Made by a program: the position numbers and the translations under genes
From: Seiridium cupressi
Lineage: Eukaryota; Ascomycota; Sordariomycetes; Amphisphaeriales; Sporocadaceae
Assembly (NCBI GenBank): GCA_036674765.1
Contig: JARVKI010000137.1
Coordinates: 1-64,000, forward strand
DNA length: 64,000 nucleotides
Direction: 5' to 3'
The notes under the pieces: generated by a model
Databases searched by the model: none
The model's input: only the letters and a program-made list of their open reading frames with translations
What the model was told of the DNA's origin: nothing
Shown here: positions 20,151-32,481 of the stretch, piece by piece
Layout: the number at the start of each line of letters is the position of its first letter
How positions within the stretch are numbered: position 1 is the stretch's first letter

Positions 20151-21603
20151 GTTACCGAACCACTTCGCATGGGAGTTCCTTTTCAGTGACTACAAACCCG
20201 AGAGATAGAGTCAGTGGTATTGGTCATGCAAGCATTCTACTGTATCGCAAAGGCTTGTTCTCTTGAATAGCGGGCCGTCCCGTTTTAGATGACCTACTAT
20301 TTGATGCCGTGTTGGAGAGCCTTGGTGGTGATATCTAATCGTGATTATAGCTCAGGCCATTGGCTCGTGATCCCAACGCATGGCTACAAAAATACCTAGG
20401 GAGTCATACCAAACCCATAACTACCTACCCAAATATTCATATAGTAATGGCCTCCGCCAAGTGTCGTCACGCAGACACAACAGTAACAAAGCGACCAATT
20501 GTGACTAAATGCGACAATCTATTTTCACAGTGACTGCCCAGAAGCGATCTGACGAGCGCATGACTGAAATGCATTTTTGTCGAGTACATACTAGGCAAAC
20601 ACCTACGTTCTAAGGTAGTAATCCAGATCGGCTACGATTAAACCCTCTGGAATGTGTAGAAAGTCCTGCCAGACGGGTATTGGATACAATGTAGTCACAA
20701 CCGAGAGACAGTTCATGCGCGTTATCCTTGCATGATTCCTGCTCTGTGACTATGGCATGGTTGGGTTATAGATAAGTAGGTTATCCAGAAATGTCAAAGC
20801 TCTACATCTCAAGACCTACTACATACGCTCACAGCCCGGCGTAGAACCTGCTGCCATACAGGCCCACACTATTCAACTACTATTTCTCCGCGAAAAAAAA
20901 CCCAATGTGAGTTCCCCCAGTTTATTTTCATTATGTGAACAGAAATTTCCTCTAAAGGTGGTATTATTCTTAATCATCGGTGCTCTTATTCATTGCGCGT
21001 AGTGATGTCATCGTATACCAGCTCTCTTTGCGCCATAGTCCTTTTCACTCTAACCAGAACACTGTCCTGGAAGCAAAGCCCGGTCTTGACCAACCGTAAG
21101 GATAAAGTAATAAACAATCAAAATGGCAATGACAATTTGAAAACCTCGTAATCCCAGTGAAGATCCACCTCTCTACCTGTTACTGAGTCGGTGCTGCATC
21201 GTAAGCTTGTCGTCGCCAACTGGTACTGTAGGGAGGGTATGGAGCGTTGCGTAGAGCCAGCCATTGAAGGATCCGAAGAGGCATTTATCTGGAGTGTCTG
21301 CGATAACAAACACAGTACGAAGTTGACACATCAACAGCTCGAGAAGTTAGGAAAGTCATGGATGGATCTGTGCTCAGTTCCCTGGAACGTGGTTGGTGCG
21401 TATGCGCTAAATTCTAATATGCCCACGCATGTGATAAGAATGCAAATTTGCTTGAGCTTAGTGACGCGGAAAATATATCAAATGTATATGACAAGGTACT
21501 AGAAATCCTGTTACTAAGCCCGAAAATGGTGGGCAGCAAGTAAGATGATCTTTTGAACGCCCCGCAAAAGAACCGACAAACAGAATGGCAATAAGAAAGG
21601 CTG

Positions 21604-21690
21604 GGCCGAGACAAGCTCGAATTCGCAACCTCCGGAATCTACCCTGTTGGGCTCCTGGCGACTAGGTTTTACCCATTCAGCCACTCAGCC
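21604..21690 (-). pseudogene. Degenerate tRNA-like element
   Basis: On the minus strand, GGCTGAG (21690-21684) can pair with CTCGGCC (21610-21604) over 7 bp with one G-U, like an acceptor stem. Inside lie an A-box-like TGGCTGAATGG and a B-box-like GAATTCGAGC; total length 87 nt, as in long-variable-arm tRNAs. The T stem does not pair properly and I find no clean anticodon arm, so this is a tRNA pseudogene or a tRNA-derived SINE head, not a working tRNA. Confidence 0.45.
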
Positions 21691-22350
21691 AAAGCTTCGC
21701 AGCGTCCTGGGGAACGTCCCTGAGAGAAGGACAACTTAGGCCAATCTAATAAGGAAGGGCCTGCGTACGTATCTCTACGCCGGCCAGTTACTTTCAAACA
21801 TACGACAATGCGCAGGGCGTCAAGCCTGGGCATCATATCTTGTGATGCCGTCAGTTACTGTAACGACCTAGAAAATGGACTCCCATGTCTGGCCATCACC
21901 CACCGACGATGACATGACAAATACTTGCCTTGCTCAACCTTGGCCCAAACCAAGTCCTCCAGGGGTGATTTCCCCTTTCTGGGACCATGATTCCATCCAT
22001 ATCAGGCTTCATAAAGACCATCGCAAAGTGTAAAGAAAAGAAGCCAGCAGCCGAGCCAGGAGGCTTCACTGCAACGCATGTTTTCATTGTGGGAAGTATT
22101 GTGGTTTGGTAGTGCGACGAGGAATACATGCACAGAGTGAAAGAATGACCTAGACTAACATGGATATCCTGTATTACCAAGTTGATGGTCGAGTTTATTG
22201 CACGCGAGTCTATACGCAGTACTACCTTCTCTCTTTTTTTAATATGTCCAAAAGCAACTAACTGGTATCGTATGCGATGATTCATGATCACGATGTAGCC
22301 CTGCTTACCGTTGTTTCCAACTCTCCCCAGATAAGTTCCATATGGCTAAC

Positions 22351-25300
22351 TTATGCTTGCTTCCGCTCCTCTAGTATATGTGAAAGCTCAGTGAGCTTCA
22401 CCGGTTTAGCCAGAAACAAATCTATGCCGCTGGCGAACGCTTCTTGTTGGGCGCCAGCCGAGGCCAACCCAGTCAAAGCGTAGATTGTGCACCGAGAGAG
22501 TTTATTCTCTTGCTCGTGTGCACGCATTTCCCTCGTTGCTTCGAAACCATCCATGACTGGCATAGAAATATCCATAAACACACATTTATACGCCCCTTCG
22601 GCCTTCTTAAATGTTTCGAGAGCTTCAAGCCCATCAGACGCGGTGTCATAAGCATGTCCGAGCTTTTTCATGTAGGCCGAGAGGATCCTGAGGTTTATTG
22701 CATTGTCATCCACAAGTAGATAGTGAGCAATGCGAGCTTTCTTTTTAATTTCATGGACCTCTTCATTATGGGGCGTGTCGGAACCTTCCTCTGATTGAGC
22801 ACTTGATGCGTCTGTTGCACTTTCTGATGGAAGTTCCGTGTCTTCTGCTGATTCTTGTTCGGTTGTTGTAACGGAGATTGGGGGATCGTGCGTGTCAGAC
22901 TCGGTGATCTGGTCGGAAGGACGTCTCGCAACTTCACCAAAAAATCCGTCTCCCAGATCTTTCATTGGTGATAGACCAGCTGGTTCCGTGTGAGTGTACT
23001 CCGAAGCAGCCTGAGTAGACATCGAAGCCGCCTGAAGCTTAGTCCAGCGCCTGAAGCACTGGAGGAGTACTTTAGCAAGTTTCCGAGGACCAAGACTGCG
23101 AGTTTTATTAATGGGCTGTCTGGGGATTCATTGTGATAGACGTACGGTTGGGATATGAACTCTACGATGCCGACCCCGGACTTGAGGTTGAATCTAGGAG
23201 AAGTCGCCATCTGCCGGGCAACTAGTGCACTGCGACATATGACGACGGTAGGTGTCGAGGTATCACCACGATGCTTGTGGCGTAGTTGGTCCAAGAACCG
23301 GTCACCGCAAAGAATCAAGTCTGGGAGAAGTTCATTAGTCTCATGTGGTTGAATGGCATGCATACGTAGCCAGTTCGTGCAAACATATAATAGCGTAGAA
23401 TGTTCTCGTATCAGGGCTTTGTCTGCAATGCCTTTGGAAGACTCGTTGGAGGCAGTCGGGTAACCTTTGATGGCGACGCGAAGTCCTTGAAGCTCAGTAA
23501 TATATGCACGGAACTCTTCCTCCGATCCATCAGACAATACCGGGGCACCTGGCGAAGGAGCCATTACCGGCTTCACGGGCAGTTTGACCACCAACGTAGA
23601 GCCTTCACCGACTTTGCTTTCTACGTTGATGTGGCCTCCTAACGTACTGACAATGCTCTTGACTAGACTCAGCCCAAGACCTGCACCAACAACCATGTTG
23701 TCCTCTTGCGCGAAAGGTTTGAAAAGCTGATGCCTGAGGAACTCTTGCCCAATCCCTCGACCGGAATCTGAAACGGCGATGGTGACGAGACGCAAACTCG
23801 AACGTGCATTGGGTACGGATTCCTGACCTAATCGTACTTCCACGAAGCCCTGATTAGTGAACTTGAGTGCGTTTCCCACGAGATTCATGAGAATCCGTCG
23901 AAGGGCGCCCGGTTGTGTTACAAAAGTCCAAGGCAGATTCGCATCGATGGACAGTGTAACAACAACACCACCCAATGCAATTTGAATATCTCCAGCTCTG
24001 CCAGTACTTGAGGACATGGACTCTGCCGCCTGCATGCTGTCAAGTGTGCGTATCGAGTCTACGTCGGGATTTCCACTTTTCTTGTCTTCAACCATACGCA
24101 TGACCGACATGGTTTGGAAACTATGGCCAGCAAATATGCTTTCGACAACCTGTTCCGCGATGACACCAACGTCGACATCCGAAGTCCTGCTCATCATACC
24201 AGTTTCGATAGACTGATTAGAATGTTCTAATGAGCCACGCCGTCGCCCAGCTCTGCCACTTTGTCGATCTGCGAGAGATTCTTGCTTGAACTTATTGATT
24301 TTGGTCCAGTCAAGCAGATGATCAATCGTACCCATCAGGGTTCTACAGCAATTCTCTATAGAGTTGAGGACGTCCCTTTGAAAGAGATCCAGTTCCGTGT
24401 CTTGGAGCAGCTCCGCCCCTAGCACCACCCCATGCAGTGGTGAGCGAAGTTCGTGGGACAAAGAACCAAGAAGATCGGTCTTAGACTTGTTGACGAGGGC
24501 TTCCTGTGCCCGGTAGATTTCTGCCATGACAATACTGGCGAAAGCACTAAAGTAACTCAGTTCGCCCTCCGGCGTGAAAACGCGGCTCGAAGTTTTGGTG
24601 TAGATGAAACCGCCTGCAAACCAGCGCAGTCTATGTGAATCCCATACGGGCACAAATGCCACGCTTCGGGCTCCTGGAAACAGTTCAACGATTAACCTTG
24701 CTTCGTTGGTTTTCAAGAAGGATCGATCCTTTCTAGCTAGCCTCGACCGAGCCATTCCTTCCGCTATGTCTTTTGCTTGATCGGGAGACAAGGTCGTGGG
24801 ACTGGTCTCTTCGCTTGAAGAATCGCTAGAAGAAAGCCCACCATTCTCGTCAAAGTTGAAAATCCTCCCTTTCGGATAACGCTTGATTAATTTGCTCAGA
24901 AGCTTCTCTGGTATTGCGGAGTGGCCCTGGGAAACGGGATTGCCATCTATGCTTGAAGTCGAGGAATTGGAGAAACCTAGAATGCGGCACGGCGTGTCTG
25001 TTCCCTTGGGCGATACCAGTGTCTGTGAGTCTTCACTACTAGAAGAAGAAGAACGATGGCCACTGCCCCGACTGACGCCGCCCCCAAAGGATGAGATGGA
25101 GGCATCTAGGAAAAGCGTCCCTTCAACTTCGATCGATTCTCTCAGTAAATTGGCAGCTTTGGAGAAGGTATGCTTTGCTGCTTTGATTTCAGGGTCTGTT
25201 TCAACATCCGAAAACCCAGGGCCAACGGACTTTTCAAAGGGAAACTCTGTGGATTTTGTGTCTTGAACACTTGTCGGGCTCGATAACTGGCCAATGTCGC

Positions 25301-26168
25301 TGGCCGGTCTTTGCTGTATAAGATCCTGCTGACGCGTGTTCAAGGCGCCTTCGGGCGTCGCATCACTGTCTCTAAAAGATGCGGTGTTGGTGCTTCTTTG
25401 CCAACCGGACAGACTGGCTTCTCCCTCGACAAAAGTACCAACACCGCGAACCATTCGATCAGCCCGGCGATGGCTTTCTCTGGAACGTACCGACTCGAGA
25501 TAATCCATGATGGTGCGGGAGACATCTTGCATCAAGGCTACGGACGTGGCATCGAGTACCTCGCGTGTCTCATCTCCGTAGATGCTCAAGACACCGATGT
25601 CGATGCCTTTGGGCGTCCGAATAGGAACACCTGCATATGATCGATGTGGCCAGGACTTGAAATAGGGATTTCCGCTGAGCCTTGGCGAAAGATCCGGGAT
25701 AACAGAAAGCGGGAAGGCCTCGTCACCCTGGACTCTGGTGTCCTCGAACTTGCGAGAAACAATATGCGTGCATATGGCCGATGAGCGTGGCACTGCTGTT
25801 CCACAGAGCAAGAGCGCCTCAGACTCTTGAGGGGCAGCGCCTGGTGAGAGGGTGAGATGAGGTGTGGCCTCAGCGATGACATACTGCCATTGCTGATCAA
25901 ACAGGGATATAATGGCACGTGCAGCATTCAAGCGAAGGGCGACAAGCTCTGCTAGACCGGTGAGAATTGTGTCGCGCGATGAACGGAGCTTGGCTGGATC
26001 AGCCAGATTTGTAGGTGTTTGATACACTATATCGACAAGCTGAGCAGCAGCATACCTGTTTACGTTGGCCTGGATCAGAAAAGACGTTCACGTGGTGGAG
26101 ACAGCGACGCTGACTCACTTGAACGTTTCCCTTTCGCGGGCAGCCTCTGAGGGCGCCTTAACAGCCAT
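22351..26168 (-). CDS. GAF hybrid histidine kinase with receiver
   Basis: Hybrid sensor kinase that autophosphorylates on His and passes phosphate to its own Asp, upstream of a Ypd1-type phosphorelay. I join 26168-26119, 26055-23146 and 23095-22351 (introns 63 and 50 nt), giving 1234 residues. The first 50-nt exon is placed by phase and gives ARERETFKYAAAQLVDIVYQTP. Order: GAF-like domain about 30-210; disordered Ser-rich linker about 220-430; a second sensor-like region about 430-530; HisKA with SLSHELRSP (His near 551); HATPase with NLVGNALKF (N box), DSGRGIG and GAGLGLS; a disordered acidic linker; receiver with VDDNAIN, MDISMPVMDG (phospho-acceptor Asp near 1160) and AKPVK. All catalytic residues are present. 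The ligand is unknown. The gene diverges from a WC-1-like gene. Confidence 0.95.
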
Positions 26169-28572
26169 GGCTGCTTGGGTTGGGCGATGACAGCCTATGC
26201 AGCGAGAGCAACGGATGCGAAGGAAGGGTGTTACACCGACGGGACCGAAGTCGAGTCGCAAAGCCAGGAAAGAATGCGCGACTTCCAAACATCCTGGAAT
26301 GGGCTACCGGCGCAGCAAGTGGACGCGCAGTGTTCACCCAGTTCAGAATGCTGGAGCCATTTGGGAAGCCTGGTGATCGGTAGGCTGTCGGGTTGTCTGA
26401 CAAGGCTTGACTTGAAGACGCATGAGAGGCGCTGCGGTGGCAAGGTCTGAAGGGGAGAAGGTAACCTAAAGCCGAGATGTAATGGAAATGTGGATGGCAG
26501 ATGGGATTGTGAAGCAAAGCACAAATCACCATGCTCGAGACAGGAGATCAGCCCTTATCCCTTCTTTGCCCCTCCAGTGGATTGGCCGGCAGCATTCCAC
26601 TACCATGGATGCAGGCGCACGCCCGCACGGCCGCACGGAGCGGGGCTTCAAACTGCATGTGCCTTTAGGCATGTAGCGTCTGCACTAGGTACACAAACCT
26701 TACACTAAAAACGGCATCGCGTGCGCCCCGGCCCTCGAGCTTATCCGGTAGGTTATCTAGCAGCTTCTCGCCTGCCGGTGATCTTTTTGTATCCATAATC
26801 TTCCAGGTCTGTAGCGAAATTTGTTGTTGTTATATTCACGATTCCCGCCGCTCCTATACTCAGAGGGACGGACGTGTGTACATTGTACGGTGATCGGTTG
26901 ACGGACCACCCTAACCCCATCGCAGCAGATCAAACTCAGATGATCGATTGTGCTATGCGGTTCCATAAAAGACCCTAATCTGGTTCTAGACTCTGTGATT
27001 TGCGGCTACCCCTGTCAAGGGCCAATGCCACAGCGCATTTGACGCACGAAAGGTGGTACATTGTAGGATTCGGGATCTTGGGACAGCAGCATCGCATCTC
27101 CCCTCTGCCCTTTTCCTTTCACGCAAAGACAAGCTTGATAAACAGCCATCGACCCCAAAATCTACCCTTACTCCGTATATGTTTAAGGCCGTTGTCCACA
27201 GGGTCATTCGATGATTGTCTCAAACCTCTATTGTTGTGGTAGTCCTGCGAAAGGCATGCTGTTGCGCTGAGTCGACTTCACGCCTGAACTTCGTGTCCAC
27301 CACAACGCCTAGGCTTGTATATCCAGGCACGCCCACATTGGATCGCTTGCAGGTGTACCAATTTGTCGCAACACCAACCTCATCGAGCTCGGTTATTCAG
27401 ACGATTTCGGACTGATTACCTAGCCACATATGTATCAGTTCTTAACATCTCCTAACGGGGGCTTTCCATCTGCCATACTTGCCGGCAGCCGGACAGTTCG
27501 CCCTAATCATAGTGGACGACAGTGGGGTCTACGCACGCGAGACGCAATTCCGATGTCGACAACCCGAGAAGAGCTGTGCTTTTCTAACGCAGGTTTCTTT
27601 ACACCCGACACACCGGTAGATGCGAACGACCCATAGATGTCATGTCGCGATATTCTCCAGGTCAGATATTGCAAGTCTTGCAGTGCGGGTAACCTTTGTT
27701 ATCAAACCCGCCTGACTTTGATTTCAACTTCCACACGTGGGGCCATGCGTGAAGTTAAGCATCTGTGCGACACTCAGCCCCCAATCAGCAACTGCGGAAA
27801 CCCACCGAACGCCTTTCTTTCAAGGATGACGTTGACACCAGGCTACATGTTGCCGCCGGTACGTACAAAATCTCTCACCGCAGGGTTAGCTGTAGCCGGA
27901 AAGAAACGCCCGGGACCACATTAAGCGTTCATCTTCAAGGTCTAATTGGAGCCAATCATGCTGAGGCACCCCTTGGGGCTCACTATGAAATTTGCCTTCC
28001 AGCATGCCTAGCCACTCTGAATCCTGACATGGGGGTTGCACTAATTTCTACTCCCGCAGTAGTACCACTGACTATATTCCGCCACCTTCCCACGATGCTG
28101 GTCGTTGTTCGGTGTTATAGTATGTAAGGTGCATTCCCATGATCCAATTCAAATTCCTTGGCGCCGATGTTGTATATTCACAATGCCCCCTTAGAGAATG
28201 ACCTGATTCTTCTGGACATGGCGACTGGTCGACAGCAATAACGTTCATCCCGACTTGCGGGATCGAATATCTCTGCCCATGTACTCGCGCCTTCAGTTCA
28301 TTTATCGTTGCTCCCTATATAGGAGAGATCTTGATATGCGACCCCATCTCTCAGCGCCATATTACCAAATCAACCAGTCAGCCACTATTAGGTGGTGTCG
28401 AGGGTTGAATCGAACTTCAACATTACGCTTCTGGCTGCCCACCCACTGCCTGAAATATTGTGCCTGGACAACCGCCCTCCAGCACATTGGGCTACCATTT
28501 TCATGCCGGGCTCACTTCTGTAAGTAGGAGGGCCGACCTCTAACCGTGGACCGAAGTCTCAACTACTTCAGT
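26169..28572. other. Divergent promoter region, 2.4 kb
   Basis: Separates the histidine kinase (minus) from the WC-1-like gene (plus). No protein gene supported. It must hold both promoters; GATC/CGAT motifs such as GATGATCGAT near 26939 could be light-response-type sites, but such short motifs are expected by chance. Dense short plus-strand frames at 27215-28527 have no domain. Confidence 0.55.
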
Positions 28573-30966
28573 ATGAATGATGGCTATTCAGCCAGTGGTC
28601 TAGCGGCCGGAGAAGATCAGGAAGCAGAGCTCGGAGAACTATTTAAACAGGGCTATACACCCCCCTGCGGTCCCCAATATTTGACTTCATTTTCCGAGTT
28701 TCTTACAATAACCAACTCACACGAGCCCAACGATGGCTCCTCCAAATTTCTTGGCCAATCGTGCCAATTCGGTTACTTTCTTAATGACACATCACTTTCC
28801 ATGGCCGAAATCGAGGCGAATACATCAGCCTGGCTCGCTCAATCCCAGACGACTCAATGGCCAAACGCTGTAGGAAAAGCGTCAGGAGACAATGGGTGTA
28901 TATTTGGTACTCAGTATATGGGTCCTGTCGACCTACCAGCTTTTCCCAACAGCGTTGCTATACATCAGCAAGAAGTCGAGCGACATTCGAACCCCTTAGT
29001 CCGGGAAGAAGTGGGTTGCGATCAGCCCGCGTGTCTCCCACAATCTTCAACTGACGCTTGCTCGAATCGTTCCCATGGTCAACTTGAACTCCGTTCAACC
29101 CCCTTTGAAATTGGCCAGGCAATGCAAATGGTTGCCACTCGTCGCGAACCGCTGTACGACCTCAACATTACAGGGATCTCTCAGTCCTTCGTTGTTACCG
29201 ATGCATGGCAGGCAGATATGCCTATCATATATGCGTCCGATGGCTTTGAGGAACTGACGGGTTATCATAGCCGAGAAGTAATAGGAAGAAACTGTCGCTT
29301 CCTCCAATCCCGGAATGGTATCGTCCAAGCTGGTGCTGCCCGCCAATACATGAGCAGCACCTCTGCGTGTCAGTTGAAAGAGAAGATTGTCATGGGAAGG
29401 GAGGTGCAACAAGTCATCATGAATTTCAGGAAGAGTGGCGAAGACGTGGTCAACTTACTGACGCTTATCCCGATTCCTTGGGATGAATCCGATGGGATAA
29501 GGTTCTGGTTCGGGTTTCAGACCGATATGTCCAGGAGTCGTCCCCCTTTAAGTGTATCGCTGCGTCCTGACGGCAGGAGCTCTCTTCTATGTCGTAGGAA
29601 GGCGCTGGTTAGACCTTGTGACGACTCAGCTACAGCTGAAGCTGGTTGCAACCCAGGAGAGTCGGTCGCGAGAGATGCAGAGGCAACCGACACACCCGAC
29701 GGAATAGAATTGGCATCCATCGGTGCTGGCTCACAGGCTGTTGCTATGGATCAACACCTGGAGTCAGAGGAATTTTCCAACCTTTTAGAGGACCTTATGA
29801 ACGGCGGTGGAAAATGTAATATGTTCGATACCCCCGCGTGGAATCACGCGCTTCTGGAAAATCTGGACGATTTGGTTCAAGTTCTTTCGCCGAAGGGTAC
29901 AATCGTTTACGCGTCACCATCATGGCAACGCCTAGGCTACAGTTCAGCACTTCTCCTCGGGACCTCAGTCAGAACGATATGCCATCCATCAGACATAACA
30001 CCTGTCATGCGTAAGCTGAAAAATGCCCAAGCTGGTAGGAAGTTTGACATGGTCTTTCGGATAAGGCAACAGCAAGGTGGCTATTCATGGATCAACAATT
30101 GCGGCTCTACATGGAACGACGGTGGGCGCAAATGGATAGTTCTGGCAGGCCGCACCATGGACATGTCCACACTAAGCCAGGGGCTTCTCGACCAGAGCGG
30201 CGGCTTGGGGGATCGTGATATCTGGATGAAGCTATCGAGCTCGGGTTTAATACTCTCCGTGTTCCCTACTCATCCAGCTCTTGGTGTTTCCGCGGAGGAG
30301 CTTGTTGGCACAAGTGTACAGGATCTGATCTCACCTTCTCTACCTTCCGATGCGCCGCAGCTGTTTGGCCAATTGCTGTGCAAGGTAGGAGGTGATAATG
30401 CTACCTCTGCCACCGTTGTAATACGGAGCGCGAGAGGCCACAACCTCCATTTTGACCTCACACTTCACCCCGGACCAACTAATGGGTCTGCCAAGCCATA
30501 CTTCTTGCTTGCACACTGCCGCATGGCCAAGTCTTCCAGGCGTAAAAGTCCGTCTTCGACTCTCTTGTTTTCGAGAGCCCTGCCTGACCATGTTCTAGGG
30601 GGTTCAGGGCAGAGTTCAACTACAGACCCCACTTACGAGCGCTCTTGCCCCCAGAGCCTGCCCCCCGACGATAACCTCTTTGCGGAACTCGAGGCAGACC
30701 GGTGTGGAGTTTGGCAGTACGAGCTTCACCAGCTGGAAACAGAGAATGCCGCGCTCAAGCTCGAGTTGCAGGAGTTACAGAAACTCTCGAAACAGCGCAA
30801 GCGCTCCCGGGCCTCTGGTAAACCCTTTCGCGGGTGTGCAAATTGCCACACGCGGCAGACACCCGAGTGGCGCCGCGGCCCTAGTGGCGAGCGAGACCTT
30901 TGCAACTCATGCGGTCTCAGGTGGTCCAAATCAGTTCGCAAGCACGCTGCGAATCGGCCCGGGTAA
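28573..30966 (+). CDS. wc-1: White collar-1-like blue-light photoreceptor/GATA factor
   Basis: Nuclear blue-light photoreceptor and transcription factor that, with WC-2, activates light and clock genes. Intronless, 797 residues from the first ATG (28573). LOV domain about 180-325 with the photoactive GRNCRFLQ (Cys near 241), flavin-contact Asn in VVNLLTLIPI and Gln in FGFQTDM, so it should form the cysteinyl-flavin adduct. Two further PAS domains: about 420-525 (LDDLVQVLSPKGTIVYASPSW) and about 547-650. A Glu/Leu-rich helix precedes the single C-terminal GATA zinc finger (CANCHTRQTPEWRRG, then LCNSCGLRW) at about 754-790, ending in the basic SKSVRKH. The N-terminus is short and lacks the polyglutamine stretch of Neurospora WC-1. 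Absence of introns is unusual for this family and could mean retroposition or intron loss. Confidence 0.93.
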   Translation: MNDGYSASGLAAGEDQEAELGELFKQGYTPPCGPQYLTSFSEFLTITNSHEPNDGSSKFLGQSCQFGYFLNDTSLSMAEIEANTSAWLAQSQTTQWPNAVGKASGDNGCIFGTQYMGPVDLPAFPNSVAIHQQEVERHSNPLVREEVGCDQPACLPQSSTDACSNRSHGQLELRSTPFEIGQAMQMVATRREPLYDLNITGISQSFVVTDAWQADMPIIYASDGFEELTGYHSREVIGRNCRFLQSRNGIVQAGAARQYMSSTSACQLKEKIVMGREVQQVIMNFRKSGEDVVNLLTLIPIPWDESDGIRFWFGFQTDMSRSRPPLSVSLRPDGRSSLLCRRKALVRPCDDSATAEAGCNPGESVARDAEATDTPDGIELASIGAGSQAVAMDQHLESEEFSNLLEDLMNGGGKCNMFDTPAWNHALLENLDDLVQVLSPKGTIVYASPSWQRLGYSSALLLGTSVRTICHPSDITPVMRKLKNAQAGRKFDMVFRIRQQQGGYSWINNCGSTWNDGGRKWIVLAGRTMDMSTLSQGLLDQSGGLGDRDIWMKLSSSGLILSVFPTHPALGVSAEELVGTSVQDLISPSLPSDAPQLFGQLLCKVGGDNATSATVVIRSARGHNLHFDLTLHPGPTNGSAKPYFLLAHCRMAKSSRRKSPSSTLLFSRALPDHVLGGSGQSSTTDPTYERSCPQSLPPDDNLFAELEADRCGVWQYELHQLETENAALKLELQELQKLSKQRKRSRASGKPFRGCANCHTRQTPEWRRGPSGERDLCNSCGLRWSKSVRKHAANRPG

Positions 30967-31689
30967 AGTTATATTTGCTATGCAGGAACATAAATGTTTG
31001 AAAAACTTCGATGGGCAAGTAACAAGGGGCTCCGGAGCTTTGCTCACCAAGCGTCTGAGTAAAGAAGGTTTCACAGGCCCAGGAGCTCGGTATATTGGTG
31101 ATGTTTTCTACTTTTGAGATGAGCATGGCGAAATGTTGGGAAATTTCGCTCTTGCTACAACACTGATATGTCCGAGTCCACACACCGGCTCTATCCAATG
31201 TTTTATTTTATCGTCGAGTCCATCCATAGACTTGCAGGCCACATGATCAGCAGCTGACGCAGGGCCTCTCTCTTTGGTTACGGTACTATATCCTTTGCTC
31301 GAATTTGCATTCCACGACGTCAAGTCTTTAACCCTGCTCGGAGCGGACACCTATTTGGAGCGACATAGAGTGGGATGCATATCGCGGTGATTTGTCTTCA
31401 CAAATTTTGGTGACTGTTCAAGAAGATTTCGTAAGCGCTCAGTCTTCTAGGGGCGATCATGATACCCTAGTATAATCCTCGCTATGCATGTCAAACCAAC
31501 GGAACTACAATTTTACACCTGCGTGTGGCCACTGGTAAGACCAAGTCCCCAGTAGAATTGAGGAAGGATCATGTAGGCCCCCCATAGAGTTCATGCCGTG
31601 GTTCCACAACTGTTGCGACTTGAACTGGTTAAATGTAGTACTTAGACTACGTCTAATGACCCGGTATTCTGTTCCTGAGCCTAGAGATC
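30967..31689. other. Intergenic, convergent 3' regions
   Basis: Between the ends of the WC-1-like and isochorismatase genes. Small minus-strand frames without motifs. Nothing recognised. Confidence 0.6.
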
Positions 31690-32481
31690 TCATATCTTAC
31701 TACTCAACAGCGCGCCAAGAGCCGCTTTCGTATCATCACCAGTCTGCTTGACCAACTTCACGATGTCTCTGAACTCGTCGATGCCGGCGTCTCCAATGCA
31801 CTCATACAGCCAGCTCTCGCTGGTGGTCACGACGGCACCCTCCTTCCGCAGACGGTCCAGCGCGACCGGGATCTCCTCCCTGTTGCAGCTGCTCACGCCG
31901 TCCGCCAGCACGTAGACCTTGTGGCCGTTGGCCAGCAGGTCCAGCGTCGTCTGCGTCACGCAGATGTGGCTCTCGATGCCGACGATGACGACCTCGGACG
32001 GCGCCGACGACTGGAAGTGCTTGCTCACGTCTGGCATCCACATGCTAAAGTAGGTCTTGTCGACGTCGGCCACGGCCTTCTCTACCAGAGGCTTCAGCTC
32101 CGACACTGTGTCGCCTAGCTTGGCTCTGTTCTGGGTCGTGACGTAAACCGGGATATCGAGTATCTGCGCCGCGCGGAGGACTTTCTGGGAGGTCAGGAGA
32201 CTGGGCTCGGTCAGTTCTGGGCGAATGTTTTGGTCAGTCTCAGAAGAGAGGATTTGTTACACTTTATCGAAACTCCAGATAGCCTTGCGGAACTTCTCTT
32301 GGATATCACAGACACTGTGAGATAGATAATCAGTCCTAATTGGTGGTTCTTAGTATGCATCGGAGTATGCCTCACAAGATAGCCGGTCTCTCTGCTAAAC
32401 GTCAGTCCACATTCAACTTCCGTTTCGATCATGTGGCAACCTACGAAGGCGTCGTTGGGGTGCCCCCTGTTTGTCGGCCAT
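31690..32481 (-). CDS. Isochorismatase-family cysteine hydrolase
   Basis: Isochorismatase-fold hydrolase of the ISOC1/2-like type; the true substrate of this branch is poorly known. Four exons: 32481-32445, 32394-32376, 32314-32261 and 32200-31690, giving 206 residues. Exon 2 is only 19 nt, required by phase and giving PERPAIFVCDIQEKF. The catalytic triad is complete: Asp22 (CDIQ), Lys64 (NRAKLG), Cys117 (ESHICVTQT). The strand pattern (QILDIPVYVTTQ, EVVIVGIESH, HKVYVLADG, AVVTTSESWLYE) fits the fold over its full length. No signal peptide; probably cytosolic or mitochondrial. Introns are 50, 61 and 60 nt. It lies 3'-to-3' with the WC-1-like gene and shares its strand with the downstream-numbered Zn2Cys6 gene, about 600 nt away. 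Confidence 0.92.

Larger units (their letters stand above)
19762..22350. other. Long intergenic region upstream of permease
   Basis: 2.6 kb with no supported protein gene. The first 400 nt carry candidate permease promoter elements (20055-20067, 20138-20150). A degenerate tRNA-like element sits at 21604-21690. The right end is the 3' side of the histidine kinase. A 131-codon minus frame (21896-22291) has no recognised motif. Confidence 0.55.
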
